64,000 bases of DNA from G963677445 sp963677445 (GCA_963677445.2 CAXXGF010000002.1:62001-126000); one strand, 5' to 3'; positions 44,789 through 53,903 are shown, counted from the stretch's first letter. The notes: generated by a model not told the origin, from the sequence alone. Program-made: numbers and translations.

Positions 44789-45478
44789 TTAGTGATATTT
44801 GTCAAAATATTCTTGCAAGGTCATATTATGTGGTTTAAATTTTTCAGATTGAACCTCTAATTCTTTTATTCTGTCCAATCTGAAAAACCGAAATTCCTTA
44901 CGCAAATGACACCATGCAATCAAATACCAGTTCATTGTACTCAATAATGCAAACGGCTCTATCATCCTTTCAGTGGCAGTTTCATCTTTATTAATGTATT
45001 TTATCTTCACAAGGTAAAAATTGGTTAGCGCATATTGTAAATATGACAGAATATTACTATTTCTTTCTTGATCAATAACCTCATTATATTGAGTCCGGTC
45101 AGCAAGTAAGTTTGCTTTGTCTTTATCGGTATATCTAAGAATTGCTTTGATTTTATCAATCGCTCCCAAATAATCCTTTACAAACGAGGCATCCTTATTT
45201 TTCAACACTAACTGTGCGGCAAGTATTAAGGCATTTGCCTGTTCTTCGGTGAACATAATGGGGGGAATCTTATAACCTTCCATTAGCGTATAGCCTTTTC
45301 CTTCTTCGGTTATAAGTGGGACACCCGCATTCTCCAGCGCCTTAATATCTCTATAAATTGTCCTCTTACTTACTTTAAATTTTTGAGATAATTCAGTAGC
45401 GGTAACAATTCTTTTAGTCTGAAATTGAATTAAAATGGCGGTTAATCGCGATAATCTTTTAGTCTCGGAATGGTCCAT
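44789..45478 (-). CDS. HTH-WYL (YafY-type) transcriptional regulator
   Basis: A 229-residue regulator: an N-terminal HTH_11 winged helix (KRLSRLTAILIQFQTKRIVT, KFKVSKRTIYRDIKALENAG) and a C-terminal WYL domain (ERMIEPFALLSTMNWYLIAW, FRFFRLDRIKELE). ATG 45478 is chosen as it gives the family start MDHSETKRLSRL; the frame is open upstream without similarity. WYL regulators sense nucleic acid or small ligands. It probably regulates the adjacent epoxide hydrolase. Confidence 0.85.
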   Translation of the reverse strand: MDHSETKRLSRLTAILIQFQTKRIVTATELSQKFKVSKRTIYRDIKALENAGVPLITEEGKGYTLMEGYKIPPIMFTEEQANALILAAQLVLKNKDASFVKDYLGAIDKIKAILRYTDKDKANLLADRTQYNEVIDQERNSNILSYLQYALTNFYLVKIKYINKDETATERMIEPFALLSTMNWYLIAWCHLRKEFRFFRLDRIKELEVQSEKFKPHNMTLQEYFDKYH

Positions 45479-45756
45479 TATTTTAGAATATGCTCTGGTT
45501 ATTTTGATTGGATGACAACATCCCGCTAACACTATTGCTTTAAACAGGATTTTAAACAGCAACAATATACCACAGTATTTTCCCGGATACCACTATTTAA
45601 CAATTTGAGCATCTCTTTAATATGAAACTTATAACCAACGCAGTTGCGGGTAGTCGGCAAACAATACGAGTAAAATTCTTTAAGAAATTGATTATTTACA
45701 GAGCTCTTCCAGGCAAGTTTCATTGCTCCAATTTGGCTATGTAAATCATAATTAAT
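45479..45756. other. Cassette boundary upstream of the WYL gene
   Basis: No gene supported. The stretch CTTATAACCAACGCAGTTGCGG at 45630-45651 resembles the TTTAACCCAACG word at the other cassette edge (43584). The promoter of the WYL/hydrolase unit should be here. Confidence 0.35.
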
Positions 45757-46283
45757 ATGTGTTGTAAAAAAAATATTCGCATATTCGAGCGCTTATTACC
45801 CCAAAAACAGACGGTCATTCACAAAATAGGGGACTAATTGATAATTGACAATAGTAATTAATGGTAAATGGTGAATTATGAATTATGAATGGCAAAATCA
45901 GAGTATGAGAAAGAATATGATGACTGGATTAGTGATTTTTTCAGAGGAGTTCTTTTTGTACTGAGTGAGTAAAAAACGATACCGAATTCGATACTATTTT
46001 TATTAAGGCAATCCTTAAATCCTTTAATCATGGTTCGGGGATTGGCGGGATAGGCGTGAAGTTTTTACCGGGATTTTGTGGGACCAGTGGGACACGGGGG
46101 ACTTTGAGTCGGTGAGGTTTTTTAATGAAAATATTTTTTAGCCCGGTTCGCCGTGCAATGAAAAAACTTGTTGCCCGGGTCGCTATAGTCACACAGAGCT
46201 TTATATAACCAGGGGAAAAGCAACAGCGATTGAAATACTATTTTTTATTCTGCTCATCTATACAATCCTGTAAATCCTGTTCG
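45757..46283. repeat. Long intergenic repeat, copy C
   Basis: Near-identical to copy B over its central ~430 bases, with small differences such as GTTCGGGGATTGG for GTTCAGGGATTGG and a divergent block around 46140-46170. Non-coding. Confidence 0.9.
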
Positions 46284-46318
46284 GCTTGGTGTGAGAATTG
46301 TTGCCGGTGGAAAGTGGC

Positions 46319-46351
46319 AAAAATAAAAAAGGGCCGGTGGAGAGCCGGCCC
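46319..46351 (-). terminator. Rho-independent terminator
   Basis: On the leftward strand GGGCCGG/CCGGCCC closes a seven-base loop, followed by a TTTTTTATTTTT tail. It lies about 50 bases after the stop of the outer-membrane protein gene at 46400. Confidence 0.9.
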
Positions 46352-46399
46352 ATGTGGGAGTGGAGGTAATAATATAATGAAGAGAACAATTGTGATACG

Positions 46400-47032
46400 T
46401 TAAAACTTTCCGAATTTAAATGTCATCATAGCTGTAAAACCGCCGATATCGGAATTGCCAATGGAGGCGATATCATCAAAAGGCTGGTAATCGACTCCAA
46501 AAACCGCGCGGTATCCAATTCCGGCGTTTACCCTGAACCAGCTTACAAGGTTAATCTCAACATTTATCCGCGGGTCGAGAATAAAAAACTCATCGCTCTT
46601 GTAATCCGGTTTAGAGGTGGAGAGGGGGAATTCGAGAGTAGGGGCTTCCAGACGGATATCACCACCCCCGATAAGGAGGTAAAATGAAGTGTGCACCATA
46701 CGGTTTGGATTAGAAATGAATTCTAATTCCAGCCCTCCGTAATTAAGTCTGATATTAGGCTCAAATGTTTTACCACCATAAGAATGGCTGATGCCCGAAG
46801 ATGTATGCCTTGATATAGTTGAATAACCCCCTCCGCCAATAACAATCATATTATTTATTATCCAGCCGCCGCGGCCACCTTTTAAGATGGCCGGTTCTCC
46901 GTTTAAGGTAGTGAAAGCAAAAACAGGCGCCCCAAACCCGCCGCTTTCAAATATCCCCTTATCGAAGATTGTTTCTTCCTGAGAAAAGAGAAGGGAAGAA
47001 AAAATTATAAATAAAGTAAACACTGCTTTCAT
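46400..47032 (-). CDS. Exported outer-membrane-like protein
   Basis: A 210-residue protein with a signal peptide (cleavage after LLFSQ) and alternating, glycine- and aromatic-rich strands (GGRGGWIINNMIVIGGGGYS, LNYGGLELEFISN, TSFYLLIGGGDIRLE) ending in MMTFKFGKF, a terminal Phe typical of outer-membrane beta-barrels. An eight- to ten-stranded barrel is likely. No ligand can be assigned. It is monocistronic and has its own terminator. Confidence 0.7.
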   Translation of the reverse strand: MKAVFTLFIIFSSLLFSQEETIFDKGIFESGGFGAPVFAFTTLNGEPAILKGGRGGWIINNMIVIGGGGYSTISRHTSSGISHSYGGKTFEPNIRLNYGGLELEFISNPNRMVHTSFYLLIGGGDIRLEAPTLEFPLSTSKPDYKSDEFFILDPRINVEINLVSWFRVNAGIGYRAVFGVDYQPFDDIASIGNSDIGGFTAMMTFKFGKF

Positions 47033-47229
47033 GATTTCCTCTGATAAAATTTACAATATGCCTCTCAAAAGATGTGCCGGAATTTTTATGTGAAATATTC
47101 TTTAATTTTTAACAGATTCTTAATTTTCTCTTAAAAGATTTATATTTTTGCATCAGTGATTGTATAATTTAGTAGATAGGGTTGTCCACAAAAGTAATCA
47201 GTTATCAGAAAGGATAAGATATATCAAAT

Positions 47230-47841
47230 ATGAAAAGAATTAGTTTTAGTAGTAAAAGAAAAGAATCGGAATTTTGGCACTGGTTTCAGAGAAATGAAAA
47301 GCGACTTTTTTCATTGGATGATGAGCAGGATAAAATTTTTGATGAACTACTTGAGGAACTGGGAAAAATTAATTCGGACCTTACATTTGAGATTGGCCCG
47401 GTGGAAGAGGGCCGAAGAGAATTTATCATCAGCGCCGGGGGAATTCGTGAGTCTTTTCCGGCAGTTGTTTCACTAAGCGATTCCGCGCCAAGTCTGCCGA
47501 GATGGAATATCAAGGAATTCAGGCAAAGACGCTGGCCTCTGAATTCATTACAGATTGAAGATTTGCAGATGACACCGGATGAAGTATTCTTTTCGCTTGA
47601 AATGGATTTTCACCAGATATCAATAACTCTCTTTTTTGATAAATATGATCTCGACCGCCCGGAATTATTTAAAGTGCTCGGATTTTTAATGCTCGATGAA
47701 GCGCTTGGTGAATATGACGTTGAAACCAAGGTCAGCTCAATCACATTCGGTCCTTTTGATGAACTTCCCGACACCAATGTTTATCCACTCACCCGGATGC
47801 CCAAAATGTTCGATGAAATTTACGCGTCGATTTTTAATTAA
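47230..47841 (+). CDS. Conserved hypothetical cytosolic protein
   Basis: A 203-residue soluble protein without signal or membrane segment. Segments FWHWFQRNEKRLFSL, FIISAGGIRESFPAVVSLSD and SAPSLPRWNIKEFRQRR recall a family of small conserved proteins of unknown function (mean-field alpha-beta domain of DUF695 type is only a guess). Many acidic residues. It stands alone, with no operon partner. Confidence 0.6.
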   Translation: MKRISFSSKRKESEFWHWFQRNEKRLFSLDDEQDKIFDELLEELGKINSDLTFEIGPVEEGRREFIISAGGIRESFPAVVSLSDSAPSLPRWNIKEFRQRRWPLNSLQIEDLQMTPDEVFFSLEMDFHQISITLFFDKYDLDRPELFKVLGFLMLDEALGEYDVETKVSSITFGPFDELPDTNVYPLTRMPKMFDEIYASIFN

Positions 47842-48069
47842 TTACTCCGCGTGATATTTTATACAGCGCCTGTTGCTCAGGATTTTATTCCGTTTTTTCG
47901 GGATAAACATTTATCACCCGGAGGGGAAAGATTATACCGAATATACTATTTCCTTCCGGTATTTCCATTCTGAAGCATTTTAATTTTCTTAAGTTTTTAC
48001 TTGCCTTTTAATTCAAAATTTATGATTTAAGTGTCTTCTTTATTTTTAATAAGAAATACTGGAAAAGAG

Positions 48070-49539
48070 ATGAAAAACGTATTCCTGCCTTTATTTATAT
48101 CAGTTTTATTATTTGCCGGCTGCGGTGAAAATCAGCAGAATGGACATACAGACCTCTATAATACAATTTTTAACGAGACCGAATCTGTATTTTATATTGA
48201 TCCGGAAAACTACCCTGTGGAAAATAAGTCGCTTCCGATAGGGATATTTGATTCCGGCACGGGGGGACTTACCGTAATGGAGGTTATCCTGAAAGCTGAT
48301 CTGTATGATAATCAAACCGGTGAGCCGGGTCCGGATGGAATAAGAGATTTTGAAAATGAAAACTTTATTTATCTTGGCGATCAGGCGAATATGCCATACG
48401 GCAACTACGCGGGGGTAAATAAAACCGAACTCCTTGAAGAACATATAATAAAAGATGTGCAGTTTCTTATGGGGAAAAATTATTACGAAACCGGGGAATC
48501 TGAAGATTTTTCCATCGGTAAAAACCAGGTGAAAGCCATCGTAATAGCCTGCAATACAGCGACGGCTTTCGGGAAAGATATTATTGATGATTTTATAAAG
48601 ATGAGCGGAACGGGACTGAGTGTAACTGGAGTAATAGGAGCAGGCTGCAGGGGAGCTCTCGACAGGATAAAGGAAGATGAAAACTGTACGATTGGTGTAA
48701 TGGCGACTGCCGGAACAGTAGCCTCGGAAGGATATGTTAAAACCTTAAACAAGCTGATTAAGGAGGGGGGATTCAGCGGCAGCATAAATATTGTTCAGCA
48801 GGCGGGAATCGGACTCGCGGGGGCGATAGATGGTGAGCCCGGTTATATTATGAAATCAGCGGAATCGGTTCGTAATGATTATAAAGGACCCGTTATCGGT
48901 GAAGCGCCGGGGGATATCAGGAGCAATATTTTAAAGAGGTATAATTTTGAATATAATAATAATGGGCTTCTTTATTCTGGCGACAGGGAAAATCCTGAAA
49001 AGCTTCAGCTCAACAGCATTCAAAATTATATATCATATCACCTGGTTTCCCTTCTTGAAAAAATCAGAAACCTTGAGAACCCCGAACCACTTAATTCAAT
49101 CATACTCGGCTGCACACATTATCCTTTTTACGAAGAGATATTCCTGGAGAAAATTGAAGAATTAAGAAATTACAAAGAAGATGGTGAATTTATTTACAAA
49201 CCCTTTATGAGTGATGAAATTTCTCTTATCGATCCCGCGGAAAATACTGCCTCGGAACTATTTGAAAATCTGCGGAAAAATCAAAAATTGAGTGACAAAA
49301 GAGGAGGCAGCGCGGAATTTTTTATCAGTGTGCCCAATATGGATAATCCCTCAATTTGTGTTGATAAAGATGGCCGGTTTACCTGGGACTATAAATATGG
49401 CCGCCATGCCGGAGATATTCAGGAGTATGTTAAAAGAATACCATTTAACGGAGAAATTCCCGGTAAGGAAATTCTTGAAAGACTAAAATTAAAAATACCG
49501 GTTACGTGGGAGTTCATCAGACACCAGACAGGAAACTGA
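48070..49539 (+). CDS. Glutamate-racemase-like lipoprotein
   Basis: A 489-residue protein with a lipoprotein signal (LFAGC, Cys18) followed by a glutamate racemase (MurI-like) domain. IGIFDSGTGGLTV, IYLGDQANMPYG, the first catalytic cysteine in VIACNTATAF, GVIGAGCRGAL, and the second in ILGCTHYPFYEE are all present. Both cysteines are kept, so it may be active. It is much longer than cytosolic MurI (about 260 residues), with insertions and a ~100-residue C-terminal extension. An exported racemase could act on D/L-glutamate or aspartate in the periplasm. ATG 48070 is chosen because it precedes the signal peptide directly. Confidence 0.8.
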   Translation: MKNVFLPLFISVLLFAGCGENQQNGHTDLYNTIFNETESVFYIDPENYPVENKSLPIGIFDSGTGGLTVMEVILKADLYDNQTGEPGPDGIRDFENENFIYLGDQANMPYGNYAGVNKTELLEEHIIKDVQFLMGKNYYETGESEDFSIGKNQVKAIVIACNTATAFGKDIIDDFIKMSGTGLSVTGVIGAGCRGALDRIKEDENCTIGVMATAGTVASEGYVKTLNKLIKEGGFSGSINIVQQAGIGLAGAIDGEPGYIMKSAESVRNDYKGPVIGEAPGDIRSNILKRYNFEYNNNGLLYSGDRENPEKLQLNSIQNYISYHLVSLLEKIRNLENPEPLNSIILGCTHYPFYEEIFLEKIEELRNYKEDGEFIYKPFMSDEISLIDPAENTASELFENLRKNQKLSDKRGGSAEFFISVPNMDNPSICVDKDGRFTWDYKYGRHAGDIQEYVKRIPFNGEIPGKEILERLKLKIPVTWEFIRHQTGN

Positions 49540-50040
49540 TATTACAGCGCTGCTATCGAGTTGATATAAAAGCCATTAAATCACTTATGCGCCAAACTAA
49601 GCAAAAAGCTTAAAAACCTTGTGCTTGATTTTTTTAAACTTCAGAACTCCTTACCTCTCGCAAAATGAAATCGCGGAATTTTTGGAAATTTGCGGACTGT
49701 AAAAGCAGGATAACTATTTCTGTAAAAACAAGTCCATTTTGCTCAGAATTTAACACTTTACGGCGTAATTCTTTTTTCGGGTGGGAGTACGGCTCATTTT
49801 TTTTGAGTTGCATTATTCAATATTCTGCCATTTAAAGCAGGGAAAAAAATGTTAAGGAGCCTGTTAAGTCGAGGTATTTTTTCTAAAAATAATTTTTGTT
49901 TCATGGGAATAGTCTTTTACCAAACGGATAAAAACATTATCTTTATTTTTGAGTCATAAATATTTTTTACAGGATAATACCGGCTTCAACAAAGCATACT
50001 GTGTTTCACGACAAAATAAATAAAAAGAGGATAGACAGCT
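49540..50040. other. Intergenic region with a dispersed repeat
   Basis: About 500 bases without a gene. A 37-base repeat at 49642-49678 (CAGAACTCCTTACC to TCGCGGAA) recurs at 61665-61701 and, inverted, at 43518-43554. The rest is AT-rich and probably holds the promoter of the lysozyme-like gene. Confidence 0.6.
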
Positions 50041-50700
50041 ATGGAGAAAAAAATATTTTATGATAGTATCCGCGGTGATTTGTTCGATGGAAAACTGAGG
50101 CAGGAGCAGGTGAATGGAATGGAAACAATTCTCGATTTCTGGGAAAATCCCCCGTTCAAACCTGAAGGGATTTTCAGACATTACTGGAGGAGTAGAAATT
50201 ATTGCTGGCTTGCCTACATGCTCGCGACCACATATCATGAAACCGCCCGCACAATGCAGCCTATCTCGGAACATGGCGATAACGCATATTTTGAGCGGAT
50301 GTATGGGGGCAGAACCGATCTGGGCAACACTGAACCTGGTGACGGGGCAAAATTTCATGGCCGCGGATTTGTTCAGCTTACAGGCAGATTAAACTACACC
50401 CGTATGACTCCGATCGTTAAGGAATTTTTTCCAGACTGCCCCGATCTTACAGATGATCCTGACGCGGTTAAAAAACCTGAATACGCGGTTGTGATAATGT
50501 TTTTTGGTATGTTCACAGGTACATTTACCGGCAAAAAACTGAAAGATTATATCGGAGACCCCGCTAAAGATGAAATTGTTGACTACTATAACGCGCGCAG
50601 AATTATTAACGGTATTGATAAGGCTGAGCTAATTAAGGGATACGCCGAAAATTTTCAGCACGCCCTTAATGAGGCGGGAGCGGACACGGAACAGGGATAA
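50041..50700 (+). CDS. GH19/lysozyme-like endolysin-type protein
   Basis: A 219-residue protein of the lysozyme-like superfamily, closest to the GH19 chitinase/endolysin type. ATTYHETARTMQPISEHG carries the likely catalytic Glu; YGGRTDLGN and GDGAKFHGRGFVQLTGRLNY are the typical second-acid and substrate-binding segments. There is no signal peptide, so export would need a holin-like or other route. Phage origin is plausible, but no phage genes surround it. It would cut peptidoglycan or chitin glycans. Confidence 0.82.
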   Translation: MEKKIFYDSIRGDLFDGKLRQEQVNGMETILDFWENPPFKPEGIFRHYWRSRNYCWLAYMLATTYHETARTMQPISEHGDNAYFERMYGGRTDLGNTEPGDGAKFHGRGFVQLTGRLNYTRMTPIVKEFFPDCPDLTDDPDAVKKPEYAVVIMFFGMFTGTFTGKKLKDYIGDPAKDEIVDYYNARRIINGIDKAELIKGYAENFQHALNEAGADTEQG

Positions 50701-50894
50701 ATATTCCATGAGCTCAAAAATTTTTCGTAAATTGTCGATTTTTTTGATGCGTGAATTTCTCTCTGAAGAATCCGACAAATGAATGATGGTCAGGGATGTT
50801 TTAATAAAATAAAAAACTGACTCATCTTTAATTATCCATTATCAATTAACTGACTTTCCAATTCCGGCTAAGTCAGTTTAAGGATTAAGTTTTT

Positions 50895-51302
50895 ATGAGT
50901 AAAAGAATCTTTCAGGTTATTCTTCTCGCGCTGGGAATAATGGCAATAATCACAGGATTAATGAGTCTTGTCAGCGGGCTCGGCGGTTCATTTTACAATC
51001 TTGGAATAAATAGTGAAATTACTTCCAACGTCATTGCCGACAGCAACTACAGGTATTACAGCGGGATGTGGATTGGAACCGGAATTATACTTTTATATAT
51101 AATGACCGCGCCCGAAAAGAATGGGATTCTCTTTAAAGCGGCGGCTCTTTTGATATTTTTCGGCGGATTGGGCAGATTTTTTTCCCTCACATTTTTCGGA
51201 TATCCTTCCACACTCTTTGTTATATTTATGTGTCTTGAATTACTCTTCCCATTGCTGGTTCTCTGGCATGGAAGATTGGTCAGAGAAAGCGCCGGAATCT
51301 AA
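50895..51302 (+). CDS. DUF4345-like membrane protein
   Basis: A 135-residue protein with four transmembrane segments. NYRYYSGMWIGTGIILLY between segments one and two, and GGLGRFFSLTFFG before segment four, match the DUF4345 pattern. Function unknown. It is preceded by about 190 AT-rich bases and followed by a 220-base gap before the site-2 protease. Confidence 0.78.
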   Translation: MSKRIFQVILLALGIMAIITGLMSLVSGLGGSFYNLGINSEITSNVIADSNYRYYSGMWIGTGIILLYIMTAPEKNGILFKAAALLIFFGGLGRFFSLTFFGYPSTLFVIFMCLELLFPLLVLWHGRLVRESAGI

Positions 51303-51523
51303 AAAATTATTCGCTGTAGAGAAGGATTTACCGAATAAAATTTTAATTCCAAAAACAGTAGTGAAATACTGCTGCCGGATGCTTAAATTACAGCCGGCAG
51401 GAAAATATATCCCTGGAAAGATCTTCGGTTGATTTACGCCTTTAACAGGCTCAGCCTGCGGCTGAAGGATTTTTGTTCCGGTTCGGACGGTTTATTGATT
51501 TAAGTTATTATTACGGAGTGAAC

Positions 51524-52249
51524 ATGAGTTATATAGTTATAATATTCCTGCTTGGTCTTTTAATATTCATTCATGAACTGGGACATTTCAGCGCCGCGCG
51601 TATAGCGGGTGTAAGAATTGCCCGCTTTTCTGTCGGTTTCGGACCTAAATTGTGGTCAAAAAAAATAGGGGACACCGAATACCGGATATCGGCCATACCT
51701 CTCGGAGGTTATGTTCTTCCCGAAATCACCGAACTTTCCGAATTATACCTGATACCCTGGCGGAGCAGAATATTTTACGTGCTTGGGGGTCCGCTGGCAA
51801 ATTTTTTATTCGCGGCTTTTTCACTCTTGCTTATGAATCTTTTTTTCGGTGAATTTTCTTTCTATAATATTTTAGTAGCTCCGCTGGTAAAAACCTGGTC
51901 TTTGTCCTTAAAGATAATATCCTCAATTCCGTTGATGTTCACGCAGACTGAAAATATGTCAGGTATAGTGGGGATAGTTACTGAAGGGAGCCGGTTTGTG
52001 GGACTCAGTTTTGCGCGGATGCTTCAGTTTTCCACTTTGCTGAGTATAAACCTCGCGATATTTAACATGCTTCCTTTTCCTCCGCTTGACGGGGGCAACC
52101 TGTTATTATATCTGCTCGAAAAAATTGACAGAAGACTGCTTAAGCTTCATATACCTGTAGCGTTAACAGGCTGGCTGCTGCTTATCGGGTTTATGGTGTA
52201 CGCGACAATTATGGATATCAGCAGAGTAACGGGAGGAGCGGTTAATTGA
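51524..52249 (+). CDS. Site-2 protease (M50) without PDZ domain
   Basis: A 241-residue intramembrane zinc metalloprotease. The zinc motif HELGH (His17, Glu18, His21) lies in the first membrane helix, and the third ligand in FPPLDGGNLL in a later helix. GVRIARFSVGFGP and YRISAIPLGGYVLP are typical of RseP/SpoIVFB-type proteins. The PDZ domain usually found between the motifs is missing. ATG 51524 follows ACGGAG. Its last codons overlap the start of the ECF sigma gene by four bases, so the protease may activate that sigma by cleaving a membrane-bound regulator. Confidence 0.88.
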   Translation: MSYIVIIFLLGLLIFIHELGHFSAARIAGVRIARFSVGFGPKLWSKKIGDTEYRISAIPLGGYVLPEITELSELYLIPWRSRIFYVLGGPLANFLFAAFSLLLMNLFFGEFSFYNILVAPLVKTWSLSLKIISSIPLMFTQTENMSGIVGIVTEGSRFVGLSFARMLQFSTLLSINLAIFNMLPFPPLDGGNLLLYLLEKIDRRLLKLHIPVALTGWLLLIGFMVYATIMDISRVTGGAVN

Positions 52250-53034
52250 GAGATCCGGGCAATGATAATTATCCCGCCGAAGCCGGTAAACTCTTTGACA
52301 GGTACAATAAAAAAATATATAATCTCGCTTTAAGGATGACAGGAGATCATGATCTTTCGCGAGAGATTACCCAGGAAACTTTTGTAATAACATTTAACAA
52401 ACTTGACCAGTTTCGGGGTGAAAGTGATATATATACCTGGATTTACCGGATAGCGAAAAACCAATGTTTTCTCCATCTGCGAAATTTAAGGAAAACATCA
52501 CGGGCAGAACTTGAGGAGCTTATTTCCCGTGTGGCTGAAGTTCCCGATAAAAAAGGGTTCAGTGAATATGAAGTGTCCGATCTTGTCAGCCAGGTGAAGG
52601 AGGGATGCCTTACCGGTCTTCTGCGCTCTCTTTCGTTATACCAGAGGTCGGCATTTATACTGCATGTTTTCGCCGGTTTTTCCATCAAAGAAACAAGCGA
52701 AATAATGGAAAAAACACAGGGAGGGATTAAAACCTTAATTTACCGGGCGAGGCATAATCTGCGAGATTTTTTATGCCGGAACTGCTCCTTATATGATCCG
52801 GGAAATAAGTGCAGATGTGAAAATATGATCAATTTTTCTCTTAAACAGGGATGGATATCTGTAAATAATAACCAGATGAAAAGGGAAAACAATCTACCTG
52901 GTCCGGATGAAGTTGAAGATGAACTGGATAAATTTATAAAAGTTACACGGTTGTACAGAAGTTTACCCGATGCCGAAATTCCTGAGAAAATCCGTGAAGT
53001 TATAAGATCAGGCTCAATGAAAATTTTTAATTAA
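52246..53034 (+). CDS. ECF sigma factor with C-terminal Cys-rich domain
   Basis: A 262-residue sigma factor. Region 2 (residues ~15-85: LFDRYNKKIYNLALRMTGDH, SREITQETFVITFNKLDQF, IYTWIYRIAKNQCFLHLR) and region 4 (~125-180: LSLYQRSAFILHVFAGFSIK, ISEIMEKTQ-type helix-turn-helix as EIMEKTQGGIKTLIYRARH) are normal. A C-terminal extension starts CRNCSLYDPGNKCRCENM, four cysteines likely to bind zinc, followed by an acidic helical tail. It starts at TTG 52246 with GGGAGGAG upstream. The overlap with the M50 protease links the two in one signalling unit. Confidence 0.85.
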   Translation: MRDPGNDNYPAEAGKLFDRYNKKIYNLALRMTGDHDLSREITQETFVITFNKLDQFRGESDIYTWIYRIAKNQCFLHLRNLRKTSRAELEELISRVAEVPDKKGFSEYEVSDLVSQVKEGCLTGLLRSLSLYQRSAFILHVFAGFSIKETSEIMEKTQGGIKTLIYRARHNLRDFLCRNCSLYDPGNKCRCENMINFSLKQGWISVNNNQMKRENNLPGPDEVEDELDKFIKVTRLYRSLPDAEIPEKIREVIRSGSMKIFN

Positions 53035-53112
53035 TAAGCGTAACCTTTCCTGTTGATATCTCTCTAAGGAGTGAAAATATCACAAAACCCCAAAATCTAA
53101 ACAGGAGATATT

Positions 53113-53388
53113 ATGCGCTTTTTTGTTAAAGTAAGAATCGATTTAAACAAATTAAATGAGCTGGGAGCAAAATTACAAAACGGAGAACTGGACAGAAGCG
53201 CGATAATCAGCACATGGTGTCTGGAAGATGATCCCTCAGTAGGCATGTCGGTATGGCAGGCGGAGGATGAAAATCATTTCGAAAATCTGATAGCCCCCTT
53301 CAGAAATTATTACAGCGAGATTTTTGAAATCACAAAAGTGGTATCAGCCGCTGAGGCTCAGCTTATTTTAATTGAGCAATTAAATTGA
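53113..53388 (+). CDS. Small cytosolic protein, DUF3303-like
   Basis: A 91-residue protein of ferredoxin-like alpha-beta appearance: FFVKVRIDLNKLNELGAKL, STWCLEDDPSVGMSVWQAED, ENLIAPFRNYYSEIFEI. The pattern recalls DUF3303 or muconolactone-isomerase-like dimers, but identification is weak. The last codons and stop lie in a 13-base tandem repeat that continues downstream. Confidence 0.6.
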   Translation: MRFFVKVRIDLNKLNELGAKLQNGELDRSAIISTWCLEDDPSVGMSVWQAEDENHFENLIAPFRNYYSEIFEITKVVSAAEAQLILIEQLN

Positions 53389-53410
53389 GCAATTAAATTG
53401 AGCAATTAAA
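53372..53410. repeat. 13-base tandem repeat, three copies
   Basis: Three copies of ATTGAGCAATTAA. The first spans the end of the small gene at 53113 and contributes IEQLN and the stop; a change in copy number would alter its C-terminus. Confidence 0.9.
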
Positions 53411-53465
53411 ACAAAAGAGTTGATCTAAAAATTTTTTTCGGCAAATTAAACCGGAGAATAAAAAT

Positions 53466-53903
53466 ATGATTAAAACCAAATTACTTCACGTTTCTTCAAT
53501 CCTGAGTTTTACCCTTGCCATTTTTCAGGCGGTAATAAGTTTTGTCCCCTCATGGAGCCTGTATTTCGGGGCGCCGGAAGAAATTGTTCAAAAGCCGGTA
53601 TTGCTGATTATAACCGGTTTAATTGCCGCGGCCTTCTTTTTTTTATTCGGATTATACGCTTATTCCGGAGCGGGGAAAATGAAGCCCCTGCCATTTCTAA
53701 GAATTGCGCTTTTGGTGATCAGTGTTATTTTTATTTTCAGAGGATTGATGGTTATCCCTGTTATTCTGCAACAAAATGTAATAATCTATTTTATCGATAA
53801 AATAGATCCGGCAGAACCATTCTCTTCACTGGTATCACTGCTGATTGGTACTTTTTATATTACCGGAACAATAACAGGCTGGCAACAATTAAAAAATAAT
53901 TAG
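53466..53903 (+). CDS. Four-helix membrane protein
   Basis: A 145-residue integral membrane protein with four transmembrane segments (near residues 10-28, 48-66, 75-95, 115-135) and the surface loop PSWSLYFGAPEEIVQKP. No family is recognised. It has a similar size and outline to other uncharacterised four-helix proteins in this window (53% hydrophobic residues by eye), without any motif. Confidence 0.65.
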   Translation: MIKTKLLHVSSILSFTLAIFQAVISFVPSWSLYFGAPEEIVQKPVLLIITGLIAAAFFFLFGLYAYSGAGKMKPLPFLRIALLVISVIFIFRGLMVIPVILQQNVIIYFIDKIDPAEPFSSLVSLLIGTFYITGTITGWQQLKNN

